A DNA stretch of 64,000 bases from Cycas panzhihuaensis (taxonomy: Eukaryota > Cycadophyta): contig CM041465.1 of the NCBI GenBank assembly GCA_023213395.1, positions 161,393,741-161,457,740 of the forward strand, written 5' to 3'. Both the position numbers and the translations under genes were made by a program. Of this stretch, positions 22,690-34,718 are shown in pieces; the first letter of the stretch is position 1, and each line of letters starts with the position of its first letter. The notes beneath the pieces were generated by a model. That model was given only the letters and a program-made list of their open reading frames with translations, did no database searches and was not told the origin of the DNA.

Positions 22690-25681
22690 TATATTTAATT
22701 TATTACTTAGTTTCAGATACGATGAAAATAACCAAGTCCTAGGGGGTTTCTCCTCATGTTACAAGGAGATAGGAGATAGGTTAGTGTTTGCTCGTTATAG
22801 GATAGGTTTGTTTCCAATCGATAATTATTGCAATTTTTTTGTTGTTGTAATGTTTATATTGCAAGCAAGAGATGTCAAATTAAACTAACTACTCTCCCTT
22901 TCTCTCTTTCCTTTTCTCTCAGAATGTTATTTAAGGAGATGAGAGGGAAGATCAAGGATGCAATAACTAAATATGCGCAACTATTTCCTTTTCTCAATGT
23001 AACTAATAAGAAAGATGTAATAATATTTCCTATTAGTGTAAGAAAGGGACTAAGTGTACTTTCCTTTTATCCTTTTAATATGCGACATGCAGAGTCAAAG
23101 GAAAAGAAGAAACGTACAACACTTCATTTCTAGTGCAGGAGGAAAAGAGAAAGAGATAGTTGATTTTAGGCTTTTCCTTCCTAACGTAATATGCAAATAC
23201 AAACAAGAAACCCAAGTAGCATTATTTTCCTTTTTTATATATTTTCTATTCAAAGGTAAAAAGGGAGGATGAAAGGAGCGAAGAGAGGAAAGGTTGGATG
23301 GAGTGCACTTGGAAACGCGTCGTTTGATGAAGCGGCACATCCCTTCTCTACACTTCCTCCTTATTGGTAACCTTGACCCCCTTGCCATAATGGGTGTTGT
23401 AGACAGAGCTTGAGAGGGGATTCCTTACCTTCCCCAAAATGCTTTAAAGTAAATAAAATGGAAATCAAATAAAATAATGTAACCAAAAGAAGAAAAGTGA
23501 AGGAAGGGAGAGAGTAGTACCTCTTTACCATAGTGTTACCTCGCTTGCATGAAAAGGCAACCATTCTTGTGCTTTGGAAAATATATGTAAACTATTACAA
23601 GTAACAAGAATATACATACATATGTATATATATGTATGTGTGTGTGTGTGTGTGTGTGTATGCATCTATATATCTCTATATATAGATATATATACATACA
23701 CATGTATGCATATGCTTGTTACTTATAATATATATAGTCATGTGTGTGTTTTACCTTACTGAGAATAAAAGTTTACTTCTTATATCTATATCTATATATA
23801 TATATACACATATATACACATGTATGTATATGCTTACTACTTATAATATATATAGTCATGTGTGTGTTCTACCTTGGTGAGAATAAAAGTTTACTTCTTA
23901 TAACAAAAGAAAAACAATGACAATCAGTGCATTATTCTTCTTACACACATCAATGTTCTTATGCAACCACAAAAGGTGGAAGAAAGGGGGTTGAAAGGAA
24001 GAGGATATGGTAACCCCGAGATAGATACCTCCTATGAATGAGACACCTTCTAGGTAGCTAGATATCGTATAGGTGAGTTAGGTGGAAATAAATGATTTAG
24101 ACAAAAACTAGTGTAAGGATTTGTAAATGTTACAAATATTGCAAAAGTTGCAAATCCTGTAAACGCTATAAATATTGTAGAAGATGCAAATGTTTTAAAA
24201 GTTATAAATGTTATAAAAGAAGGTGTAGGAATGACAAGGGTTACTAGCAAGCAAGATGTGCATAATCTGGTGATGAGGTTAATGTTGCAAGTGTTGCAAC
24301 TATTGCAAATATGAAAAGGATCACACCCTATGGGATGCAGTAGCTTATGGAGTATGTATGGTGTGAAGGGATCTTGACAAGTGGGGGTTGCCCTAGAGGA
24401 AGTGGCATTAGGAGTCAGAACACCAACTACTTGTCCTTATTCACCTTCTCAAGAGTAGCCCAAGACCCTTCCTGCCATTAGCTAGTGGGAACCCTAGGAT
24501 AGGATGATAACAACAAGAAGAAATAAGAGGTTTTGCCTCTCCTTGCTTAACGAAATGGAGTAAAAATATATACTATAATATATGTTAGGAATTACAACTA
24601 ATAAAATAAAGTGTATTCAAAGGAAAATAATAGTAAAAACATGTTTTTAGCCATAAAGATCCATACAAGTTAGAAGTTACCTCATAATCAAAGAGAATGG
24701 GAACCAAAACCCTACTTTTCTTATGAAGTTGGCCTCTTTTGGAGAGGAGGAGAACCTTGAATCTCAAAAGAATAGTTATTGTTGCCTTTTGGAGCTTGAG
24801 AGAACAGTTATCTTGCTGAAGAATCCTTTGTTTAGACTTATAAGCTAGGGGTTTTTTCCCTATCAAGTTTTGAGTGGAAGAAGTAAGAAGAAGAGAAGAG
24901 AGGAGAGATATTTCTCATCATGAGAGAGATCCCAAAATAAGTTTAAAATTTGGTTTCTATATCTTGATTAGGGTTTTAGAGGCATTAAGGTTCAGTTTAG
25001 GCAGGATAGACCCCTTAGCCACATGTCAGATTTGAGATAAATGTGAATCTAGTTGTTTTCTAACTGTAACAATTAATGGATAGTTGCCCTATGGTAAAGT
25101 TCATGGTACTATGAAGTTTAAAGTAGTGCTACAAAGTTTGAAGTTGTGTGAAGAAATGTAAAAGAAAATTTTTTAAATATCTTAAAGTAATATAAAGAAA
25201 ACTAGGCCCAAGGGTATAGAGATAGAAACTTGAGGGCTACTAAGGTTCTTTAGGGGCTTTAGGTGGTGGTTGGGCTTCCAAATACATGAAATGGTAAAAG
25301 CCAAACATCAACATTGATGTAAAAAGACTTTAATGAGCAAGCAAGTTAGAACCCAACTTGATGAGTCATATGATAAACTTGAAATGAGTCAAGATTGGCT
25401 GTAGAGGCCCACAAGTACTTGCAAACTCTAGGGAGGTGTTTCTAGCAGCTATATGCTACCATAGAACTATGGTCTTGGTCATCATAAGCTAAAACATAAT
25501 CATAGGAAAGAACTAGGTAAGCGAACCAAGAAGCAAAACAAGCTATGTAACCATCTCATGCCATTGAAACTATAAATACATCTCAGCATGCCATAAAAGT
25601 AGATAGGGTAAGAGATAGGAATGTATACCTATGCTTACCTAAGAGATGTTGCTCCGACCCATTCCCAGTGGCTAGGAAATA
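22690..25681 (-). repeat. Element B: 5' LTR (2,992 bp)
   Basis: Mate of 5,561-8,342, aligning by eye throughout; terminal bases are slightly mutated (TATATTTAAT and GGAAATA instead of TG and CA ends). It is about 210 bp longer than its mate, mainly because of the expanded and duplicated microsatellite segment at 23,590-23,905. It holds the palindrome-like TTCATGGTACTATGAA at 25,100-25,115. Confidence 0.88.
23590..23905. repeat. Expanded TG/TA microsatellite with duplicated flank in B's 5' LTR
   Basis: Mixed TA, TG and GATA-like tracts. A segment containing ACTTATAATATATATAGTCA and GAGAATAAAAGTTTACTTCT occurs twice (about 23,720-23,782 and 23,838-23,900); the mate LTR has one copy near 6,510-6,560. 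Confidence 0.85.
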
Positions 25682-26700
25682 AAACCCTTTAACTAAATGT
25701 GGAGGGTCTTACTTCATTTGGACTTGCTTCATTTAGACTTGGTATATATTTAGACTTAGGATTTGAATCTATTTCTACTATGATATTCTTCCTTTTATCT
25801 TTTTCAACTTCTTCTCGATAGTAAGCATATTCCTTGAAGATGATATCCCTCCTCATAATTATCTTCTTTTCTTTTGGATCAAATAGTTTATAGGATCCAG
25901 AAATATTAGAGTATCCTATAAAGATGTATTTGGTGCTTTTATTATCTAACTTAGTTCTTTTTTATTCTAGGATATGGGAAAATACTAGGCATCTAAAAAT
26001 CTTTAAGTGTTGTATACTTGGTTTATGGCTTGACCAAGTTTCCTCTAGTGTGATCCACCTAATAGCCTTAGTAGTATACCTATTCAATAAGTAAACTATT
26101 GTATGCACTAGTTCTACCTAAAAATCGAGTCCAAGTTACTTATCTTTGAGCATACTTCTAGCCATTTTTAAAATAGTTCTATTTTTCTTTTCTATAACTC
26201 CATTTTATTGTGGAGTATAAGGATTGGTGTGCTTCTTTCTTATACCATGGTAGTTATAATATACCTTAAATTCATATGAAATGAATTCTCCCCCATTATT
26301 TGATCTAAGTATAAGAATTCTAAGGCTACTTTATTTTTTAATAAAGGTTTTGAAGCTAACGAAATATTAAAAGGTATTTGATTTAAATTTGAGGAAATAT
26401 ACCCACGTTTTTCTAGTGAAATCATCAACAAAAGTCATGAAGTACCTTGCACTGCCTAATAAAGGTACATCCATGGCTCTACATAGGTCTCTATAGATCA
26501 ATTGTACAGGTTCTTGAGCTATATAATTATTATTTAAAAAACTTTCTCTCTAGTATTTCCCAAGTATATATACTTCACAATGTTTTTTACTTACTTTAAT
26601 AGTAGGAAATCCATCAACCATTTCCACCCTTTTTATCAATGCCAAGTTGTTGGAGTTTACATGGCCAAATCTCTTATACCATATTTCACTATCAAATTTA
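25682..26700 (-). pseudogene. Element E: copia integrase (C-terminally truncated)
   Basis: Minus strand. Begins with the GAG-pre-integrase motif WYKRFGHVNSNNLALI (about 26,670-26,620), continues through decayed integrase core sequence (26,431-26,240, with NKVALEFLYLDQIMGE), and reaches the late-integrase region near 25,850 (RDIIFKEYAYYREEVEKDK-like reading). It is cut by the LTR of B before RT. Multiple stops. Confidence 0.75.
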
Positions 26701-27260
26701 ATTAAGTCTTTCCAAGGATAAGTGTATGATGGAGGAATAATTAGCTTGAATAATCTATTACTAGTTGTCTGTCCCTTTGGTATAATTAGTTTATTCTTTT
26801 ACTTATCTTTAATTATACATTCACTATTATCAAAGATAACTTTAGAGTGTTGCTCCATCATCTTACCCACTAAGAGTAGGTTCTTCTTTAAAGCTAGAAC
26901 ATATAAAACATCATTGATAGTTCTAGTTTTGCTTGATTATATAGTGATAGACACATTACCCTTTCTACTAGATGCATGGGTAGTATTATCCCCAAACATA
27001 ATCTTTCTTTTCTTGGACCTATCAATTTCTTTAAAGATTTCTTCTTTATAAGTCATGTGGGTTGAGCATCTTAAGTCAAAGTACCAACTATCTTCCTCCT
27101 TATTAGCCATAAGACTTGAAAGAAAGAGTATCATTATCTCTATCTTTAACTATTGTGTTATCCCCCTTTGTATAATAGCATTTTTGGTGAAGTAATCTTC
27201 ATCTAGGTGTCCCATTTTATAGCAAAAGGAACATTTGATAGTTCCTCTTCCTCTATGGCT
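26701..27260 (-). pseudogene. Element E: zinc knuckle and aspartic protease region
   Basis: Minus strand. Near 27,240-27,200 one frame reads CSFCYKMGHLDEDY, a C-x2-C-x4-H-x4-C nucleocapsid knuckle whose last Cys is Tyr. The protease follows (27,134-26,937): DSWYFDLRCSTHMTYKEEIF, the copia WxxDSGCSxHMT active-site region with the catalytic triplet altered to DLR, then IMFGDN and KGNVSI. Confidence 0.85.
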
Positions 27261-28330
27261 ATGACTTCTACTTCTAGAGGTTTCTCTTCCTCTAAAAGTT
27301 ACTCTACCTCTTTCAAAGTTTTGGCCTTAAAAATTCATTTGTTTTGGTCCTTGATAGTGCTAGTTTAATCCTTGATAATATCCTTGACCTTCAAAGCTGC
27401 TTTGGCCTTGATAGCATTATTTTAGTACTTAAAATCTTCCTTGACTTTGGAAGTTACTTTATCTTTAATACCTTTGGTTTGGTCCTTGATAACTTCCTTG
27501 ACCTTGGAAGTTATTTTATTCTTAATACCTTTAGTTTGGTCATTGATAACTTCCTTGACCTTGGAAGTTATTTTATCCTTAATGCCTTTGATTTGGTCCT
27601 TAAAATTTTCCTTGACCTTGATTTCATCATCTTCCTCTAAGGGATGGCCCTAGTTTTTCACCTCTTTATCTTATTCTATCATTGGTGGCAAAGGCATGAT
27701 CAAGTGGCCCATTGCCCCTTTTCTTTCCTTCAATAGTTAGGATCATGGTACTTAGTTGGTCAATTTAAAGAGTACTAAGGTCTTTAGATACCTCAATACT
27801 AGTGGCTACTAATTCAAATCTCTTGATTTCTCTAACACATCTCAAAATCCTTTTTATAATTCTTTGTTTACTTAGCACTTCACCTAGGGTTCTCATTTAA
27901 TACACTAAGTCTTGTACCTTAGTGATGAATTCATTTACTCCTTCTCTAGATGACATCCTTAGATTTTCAAATTTGCTTTAAAGTGTATGTAGCTTAGAGG
28001 ATGTCACTCCTTCATAAATCATCTTAAGGGTATCCTAAGCTTCTTTAGATATATGAACTTCACTTACTCAAGGGAAAATGTGATACTCTAAAGTACAAAA
28101 TATGAGAGTCAATGCCTCATTATCTCTTTTGGCATACTCCTTATAAACTATCTTTTCATCTGTAGTGGTAGTATTGTTGATTTCTTCATATCCTTCATTG
28201 AGAAGCTCCCACATATCTTTTGTAATAAAGATATGCCTCATTTGCCTACTCTAGTTAAGAAAATTAGAAAAATCAAACTTAGGTACAACTGTGTTTCCAA
28301 GATTTATTACTATTATGAAAAATAAATTGC
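27261..28330 (-). pseudogene. gag: Element E: copia gag (UBN2 type) with repeat region
   Basis: Minus strand, N to C: PKFDFSNFLN (about 28,290), DMWELLNEGYEEI, DNEALTLIFCTLE, SREGVNEFITKVQDLVY, GEVLSKQRIIKRIL: the ordered landmarks of a copia gag capsid. After the capsid, a Lys-rich linker of about four 19-residue repeats (27,340-27,640) leads into the zinc knuckle. The repeat region is open on several frames on both strands because its period is a multiple of three. The exact start is not determined. Confidence 0.8.
27340..27640 (-). repeat. 57-bp tandem repeats within E gag
   Basis: At least four copies of a 57-bp unit (plus-strand landmark CTTCCTTGACCTTGGAAGTT), encoding on the minus strand a 19-residue Lys-rich unit such as KVKEVIKDQTKGIKDKITS. 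The two central copies differ at only a few positions. Confidence 0.9.
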
Positions 28331-30492
28331 CTTAAAAATATAACCTAAAAATTTAAATGTTCTTATGTCTTATCTACTTAATAGGTTATTATTCTAGAAT
28401 TCTAAGTTTTAGGGTCTTTAAGGAAAGCTCTCGATTACTATCATGTTTAGTGGTGCATGCTGACAAGTGGTAAACTAAGGGCCCTATATACCAATATGTG
28501 ATCTTAATACCTTATATAACTCAGTGTATGGACTGCTAAGAAGGCTCAAGACCCCCCTGATTTGTGGATTTGCCTATGTCAGACCTATACCTAGTGATAG
28601 ATCTAGTAGTGAGAAATTAAACAACCAAGGCACTCATAACCTCTAGGTCTAGCCTAGTCTCTAATCTTCAAAGGAAAGTTTTCCACCTCAGACTACCACC
28701 TAATCGACCTTATAGCCAATGGTTTTATCAACAAATTAGAGAAAGACCAAGGGCATGTGTAGGGTGGCAACTTCAAGGGTCCTAATCGTTCCCCTTGCAA
28801 AGCTAGTATAGATATTATAAATTGGGGAATTATCTTAGTTAATATTTCAAATTAAGATAATTTTAAGTAATCTTGTTTATAAATAATACTTCTTTTTATG
28901 AATGAAATCTAAAAAATAAAAGTAAATAAAAGGAACTAAAATGAAAAGGAAGGTTTAAAAAGCTCATTTTTAAAGACTTGATCCAAGAAGAATTACTTCA
29001 ACCTTTAAACAATACTCCTATAAAAAATTAACCATAAGCACTTATAAGTCTAAATAATAGGTTATGACAACTTACAAATAGTCATACTATAATGTAGTAT
29101 CAATAAATCTTGAAAGAATGGGAAATTAAGCCTTTAAATGATAAAAAAAGACTCAATGAAGGTTAAATACATGGTCCAAATTTAATAGCTGAAACTCCTA
29201 TAAAATATATCCAAATTAATCTTAAACTAAGTTTAAATTATAACACTCTAAGTTAGATTTCCAATGGTTCAAATGATTCAGAAAATAGACTCCCAGTTGA
29301 AAAGTTATTACAAAAATAGTATGAAGATCTCCTTATGGACAAAAAATAAAGTAGGGTTAGGTCTTTAACCCATTTGACTATGTAGCCCTAGATCACCTAT
29401 CATCAACATATGACCACCTACTAGGTTGAAGAAGGGTTAGAAATTTTCAAATAGAATTCTAATATAGTTAAATCAATAAAAAACTTTATAAAAATAAATA
29501 TATTCCAATATTATAAAAAATGAAGATGTAAGAGCATTAACTGTATAATATATTAGTGATAGATTGATGAAATATCATCAAATCCTTCAAGTTTTTGCCT
29601 CACATTGGAATTAATAAGCTCAAGCAAGTTATAAGCTAAAGATTTTCCTTAAAATAAGGGCTAGTTAATAATATATAGCTACAGGTGAAGTTACAGACAT
29701 TGACTCAATAAAACAGAGAACTTCTACTCAACAGAATAGATAAATAGAAATATCTGTATAAAATAGGTTTTCTTGTGACAAAAAATGAAGGCAGTTTCAT
29801 GAAGTTACATGCATATATCTCATGTAGAGTTGGACACATATATAGGTCATTACTTTTGACTATTTTCCCTTTGTAGATACGCTATTTTGGGTCATAAATT
29901 GAATAAACCTTGGCTTTTAGAGTAGAGAAGGTGGATTTGATTTATGTGGGTAAGGCACATGGAGGATTCAGATATAGAGATTTCACATGGTATGCAGGAT
30001 GATCAGTGTGGATGAACTAGACTTTGAGTTTTTAGGAAACAGATCTACTTGGGAAACAGATCCAATGAGTTGTATATGGTCCAAACCAATGTTTATACCA
30101 ATGAAAAGGGCGATCACAGGCAGAGAGAGTGGATCTATGGTTTGATCCCTCTATGGATTATCACTCATATTTCATTTTGTGGAACCACTATCACATGGTA
30201 ATCCTAGTGGATGATTTGCCAATACAGGTTTACAAGAACAATGAAGGAGGAACCAAGTTTATTTCCATGGAAAAGTAGTAAATGAGACAAATAAAACAAG
30301 CTAGGAATGGAACCAACTAATGCATATATAGAACGAGGTTCTACTTTTTTTTTTTACAATGAAATTAAACCAAGCCTTCTTCAACATGAAAACAAACAAA
30401 TATATATACCAAATAATACCAATCAAATATATATAATATAAATCAACTATTTATCACAATCCATAATATACTCTATAATGCTCCATAGCCTA
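28331..30492 (-). other. Element E: long leader (about 2.1 kb)
   Basis: Non-coding stretch between primer site and gag, long for a copia leader. AT-rich, with no recognised domain. A nested remnant cannot be excluded. Confidence 0.5.
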
Positions 30493-30506
30493 GCTATGAT
30501 ACCAAA
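30493..30506 (-). other. Element E: primer-binding site
   Basis: The minus strand reads TTTGGTATCATAGC directly after the LTR; TGGTATCATAGC is one base from the initiator Met tRNA complement TGGTATCAGAGC. Confidence 0.85.
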
Positions 30507-30832
30507 TGAAGGTAATAACAGGAGTCAAAGAGAGCAGATCATTGTAGCAAAGGAAAACATGAGACAATAATGGTAGTGTTAAAGAACACCTAGGGTCTTA
30601 CGACCCTTGTATAAATAGATGAGAGTTGGGTAAGAGACCAACATCTACCATCATCTAGTGTTTAAAAACATTGTTTAAAATAATCCATTTACATGGCTTA
30701 AGTCAGCTCCCTAAAGTCCAATGTTGGCATGCATGCCATGTATATCATTAAGTAATTCATGAACATTATCCAACATCCATACTATGCTTCCAATAGTTAG
30801 TTGATATATTTGTCAACTATTTTAACATAACA
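30507..30832 (-). repeat. Element E: 5' LTR (about 326 bp)
   Basis: Bounded on the left by the primer site and on the right by the resumption of element C gag; plus-strand ends TGAAGGTAAT and CATAACA. The mate LTR is not in the window, so the right end is inferred from the junction. Confidence 0.65.
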
Positions 30833-31500
30833 CATCAATTTGAGATTGGGGCTAAATCCCTACTTTCTCTTAAACAAGAATTGGATTAGCTCAACCATGA
30901 TTTTATTTATTGATTCCATGACATCCTCTATTCCTTCAAGGCCATATTGCTTAACGACTTGAAGAGGGATATTTTTATAAATGTACTTTACCTTAAAGTC
31001 CATGCTAAAGTTCTCAAAATAGGGGCAATGATATGTGATTTAGCTATAGTTAAATGCTTGGCCCCTCAAATCCATTAAGATCTAATCTAGTCTTTAAAAG
31101 GTCAATAGACCTACCCTGCATCATAAGGCACCTCCTTCCCCATGAGATTGAAGGCCATAGATAATGACTTCTAGGCCTTTTGTTGATAGAACTGATAAAA
31201 TAATGGACTCATTCACATTCATCATTCACTCATTTGAGTTAGTAATTAAATATTTAAGGCTCCAACTAAATCAATCTATGCCCAAGCCACAGGCTCCTTT
31301 GCATTGGTATAGACCTATTCATCAAGCTTCTTAAACTATAACATAAATAAAAGGAGGGCTTGACCCTCCTCAAGAAAAGAAGTTTTGACCTTCTTTCAAG
31401 AAGAGATAGGGCATTATCCATGGCCATTATTCTCATGATGATGCCTACTACTAGACACAACACCTTTAGTTAGCATCTCTTCATGATCCACTATTATAAC
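30833..31500 (+). pseudogene. gag: Element C: gag, 5'-truncated
   Basis: Plus strand. Begins abruptly in mid-core: IGAKSLLSLKQELD, then DILYSFKAILLNDLKRDIFI and NVLYLKVHAKVLKIGAMICD, matching the best gag segment of B (ALLSLKQGHDE, LKRDLFMNALYPK) and A (LKRDIFINALYLK). Everything upstream, including the N-terminal half of gag and the 5' LTR, is absent because E's LTR ends at 30,832. It is broken by stops; coding toward 31,500 is weak. Confidence 0.75.
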
Positions 31501-32480
31501 CATCTTCCAATTCAAACCTAGTCCAATTGATCTATCAAGACCCATTCCTGAGACATGATACTCCTAAGAAACCGTCTTAACCATAAGACCAACAAGGTAA
31601 GGGGCATCATCAACCTTAACAAAGGTTTTCCCCTCCTACCCTAGCTTCTATTCAACCTAAAGGTAAATCCCAAGTTGATCTAGTTATCCCCACTAACCCT
31701 AAAACCTAAGATAAACCTCCATTTATCTAATATCATATACTCAAAGGTAAAAGGGTGATCCATATTTTGGAAACCACCTAGGTTTCCTAGTAACTCATAC
31801 TCAAATAGCTAAAGAATCTAGGGAAGCTTCACCATTTTAATAACCACCCATTGACCCTTGTCTCATTAAAATTCTTATTGTCCCAAAGATAATTCCTATT
31901 TGCCTTAATCACTACAACTTTAAAAGGGATCTTCCCCAACCCATCAGTAAGGAGAAGCTCTTCTCTATTATAGAATAACTTTATCCTATCATTATTGGTA
32001 TGTCTATGATGGATATCTTATGAAGCTACCTCAACTAGTAAGATTTATTTCTTGAAGGCCTCTGGTATAAGGAAGTCCCTATTCATTCAATCACTACCAT
32101 ATCTTAAGACTTGCCTATCATTTATTTCAACCTAAGTTACCTACTACCCCACAAAAAGTATAAGTAATGTTAGAACTATCTATTCATTATTACGATTGAG
32201 ACCCTTAAATTTACCCTAAAGAGAACAGCAATAGATAATGGATCTTCATTTAGTTCCATGCCTATTATAATGCTCAAAAAATTGGGTATTGGGATCTTGA
32301 ACCTATCCCATAGAAGTGCTAAGGGTATGATGGCAACAAAAAAGCTCCCCTTAAGACCATCACCTTGCACTTGATCCTAGAAGATAAAACTACACAATTG
32401 GTATTGTTGTCTTAGATATCAAAATTAATTATAATCTCCACTTAGGATGGCCCTAGTTGGACCAAATAGGGGCCATTTAA
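31501..32480 (+). pseudogene. Element C: gag-protease linker and aspartic protease
   Basis: Plus strand. A segment near 31,960-32,090 (IIIGMSMMDIL, DLFLEGLWYKEVPIHSI) matches B's MVAIMSMMDIL and LEALGLANAPIHAL (19,520-19,430). The protease active site follows at 32,225-32,330: RTAIDNGSSFSSMPIIMLKK, with a D-N-G-S triplet. The C-terminal ILG.PW motif is not clearly readable. The function would be Gag-Pol processing. Confidence 0.75.
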
Positions 32481-33880
32481 TCTTCTTTATTGGACCAACT
32501 TAAATTTATTCATGAAGGATAGGTTTGGGTTATGTCCTATGAGCCGCCCTCATCATGATCATTACTTCCTACTTGTTAATCCATCTTTGAAGCCATGGAT
32601 AGTAATTATAATACCTCTGATCCTTTCCTAGTAGCCTTCTTTAGTGGTTAAGACCCTATCATAAAATATATCTCCTATTTCCAAGACCTAGTAGGGTCTA
32701 TTTCACCCTAATTAGTGTAATTACCTATGATTACCTTACTATCCTTAGTGACCTTAAGTATGATAGTGAGGACTTTGAGTCAGCTATAAGATAGTTGATT
32801 ATCATTACTAACTTCTAGGGAGAAACATCTCATAGAGATATATCCATCCCTTTGTTCCAAACCCATATACTTTTGTTGTCCCCTCAATCCAATAGGATTC
32901 CATTGAGAAAGTGTAAGTATGGTCTCCTCAATGTTCATCTTATCAAGAATCCCCTTTCAACAAGTATTATTCGCTCATCATTCTACCTAGTTACTCCATA
33001 ACTACCATCCAAATTGCCTAAGAGATGATCACCCATTACCCAAACTAAGCAGACACACTTCTCCCTCTCTTATATAGGTGACTTTCTAATGAGACAACCC
33101 TTATCTATCTACTTATTTGGACACCATCTTAGGAGCCCTTAAACCCACTCGTCTCAGGCCTGTCTCTTTATTCACTACCTAAACCTACCCACCTCACCTA
33201 TTGTGAACTATTAATATGGTTTTCTATGTATGGGATTACCTAAATCCTATGGTTATAAGGCTAGACCCTAACCTATCTATTCTTGTTGGTGATTCAAATA
33301 AGGACTCTAAGTTACTCCTCTCATATGATAGGTTAATCATCTATGATCAAATCCTCTTCAACCCTCTCCAAGAGCATTCTAAAACATCTACTCTTATTCA
33401 TTGCCTAATTTTATGTCTTTATTCTAGCTCATCTAAAGAATTACCTTATTATCTTAATTAGGAGATTGATCATTATATGGACTCTCCTAATCTATACCTA
33501 GCCCTTTATGTCATGTTTAAGACCATCCATATGGTTGATTACATCAAAAATAATGAAGCCTTGCTTTAGCACTTAGAGGAATTGTCTCCTGACCTACCTC
33601 CAAATCATCATAAATTAGGGTTTTAAAAGTGCCTTATCATTAACTCCTTACTTACAATTCTTAACATTGCCTAAACTCCTTTTGACCCATAAATTAAGCA
33701 AGCCCCACTTCATTTTAAGGAGGGGAATATCCTCTTATCTAGCAAAACTATAGAAAATATCCTCACCCTAGAAAAGATTATTAAAGTAGATGTTAAATGT
33801 TTCTATGAGGAAATTAAAGAGTACACTAGGCTAATCTAGGAGTTATGGATATATTCATGTGGGATTGCATTGATATAAAT
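32481..33880 (+). pseudogene. Element C: Pol linker between protease and RT
   Basis: Plus strand. An 81-codon open stretch lies at 33,216-33,461, with KELPYYLN at its end. Then KTIHMVDYIKNNEALL and PPNHHKLGF (33,520-33,630) match B's KTIHGIDYFENDEALLEHL and SSSHHKLGF. Near 33,800-33,880 the reading EEIKEYTRLI, then after a frame shift DIFMWDCIDINGI, matches B's EVEEYTLLFQEF and DIFVWDYSDMKRI. It breaks at about 33,881. Confidence 0.75.
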
Positions 33881-34557
33881 GGTATAAGCCTTAAAATTAT
33901 TAGATAATGTGATAATAATGTTTTGGAAGTAAATAATTTTGACAAGTTGGTAGCACAGTTTCCCCTCTAAACTTTCATAAGGGGATCCAAGGAGGGTAAG
34001 AACCCCCTCGGCTAGGGGGTGTAGGAGGTGCCAGAACCCCTCCCCCTCCACAAAGAGGGGGTTCAGGTGCGGTACCTCCCAACCTAAAAGGCTAGCACTG
34101 TAAAACATACTATATTGTAAAGAGAATCAGGGTAGTTCATTCAAAACACCCTAGATTTGATGGTCAAGATTTGTGTCTTATATGACTCTCTCATATAGAC
34201 TGATTTAGGGTTTTTTTTCATGATGTTAATAATATTCGATATATTGGATGTACTGTATTGTAAAGATGCATCTGGTTATTATGTCTATGAGTATTCTAGT
34301 ACAGATTATGTACATTTCTTTATTCTTAGATAATAAAGATTGATACCTTTTCTACATGGATATTTCCCTAGCATACAACTAAGGTTTTACCATGTTATAT
34401 CTGGTGTATATGTGATGCTTTAGCTTTTTGATTTATTTATTATATTATCTCTAGTTTAAGAACTTGCATGCTAAATTTCAATTTTAATTCCTATGACTAG
34501 TTACAAAATAGTTTAGGTCTTGGCAGCGGTTTCTGGTTATCCTAGTTTTCTCAACAC
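33881..34557. repeat. Probable solo LTR inserted in C Pol
   Basis: About 680 bp with no counterpart in B at this place. C's coding stops after DINGI and resumes at about 34,558 with MTHNLT, equivalent to B's IITHNL. It contains GC-rich blocks with CCCCTCCCCCTCC and GAGGGGGTTCAGG, a style common in copia LTRs, and no ORF. Ends and target duplication are not fixed; a solo LTR is the simplest reading. Confidence 0.5.
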
Positions 34558-34718
34558 AAATCATGACTCACAATCTTACCATAATATTTAGAGCAAAGCT
34601 AGTCTAATAAAAATAATTGTCTCTTCACCCCAAGTTGTCAACAATAGTAAAGATGGAGGTTGAAAAGATACATAATACTAACCTTATAACATTTATAAAC
34701 TATCCTAAATGGGTGTCT
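34558..34718 (+). pseudogene. Element C: short Pol fragment between two insertions
   Basis: Reads MTHNLT, then LSTIVKMEVEKIHNTNLITF and PKWVS, matching B's THNL, the KMEVEKILDIG reading and HKWIS immediately before RT. Coding continues at 39,750 after copia F, proving F's insertion point to within a few bases. Confidence 0.8.

Larger units (their letters stand above)
5561..25681 (-). mobile_element. Element B: near-complete Tat-like Ty3/gypsy retrotransposon, about 20.1 kb
   Basis: Two similar LTRs in the same orientation (5,561-8,342 and 22,690-25,681) flank about 14.3 kb. In transcription order (minus): 5' LTR, leader, gag, protease, linker, RT, RNase H, integrase, a convergent antisense ORF with a plant mobile domain, a second RNase H, 3' LTR. 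A 2.0 kb LTR element (15,263-17,283) is nested in RT. The domain content points to the Tat lineage (Ogre/Retand relatives). All ORFs are broken, mostly by TAG/TAA where relatives have Gln codons. The right flank is copia element E; the left flank is LTR A. Lineage should be confirmed with an RT tree. Confidence 0.85.
25682..30832 (-). mobile_element. Element E: 5' half of a Ty1/copia retrotransposon
   Basis: Minus-strand copia element: 5' LTR (30,507-30,832), primer site, long leader, gag with zinc knuckle, protease, integrase. RT, RNase H and 3' LTR are missing because the element stops at the edge of B's LTR (25,681). Its LTR abuts element C inside C's gag, so E probably inserted into C. 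Confidence 0.85.

Noticed and set aside
27344-27653. Plus-strand frames with repeated FLDLGSYFI-type units
   Set aside because: Antisense shadow of the 57-bp repeats in copia gag; the minus strand matches gag context and the knuckle.
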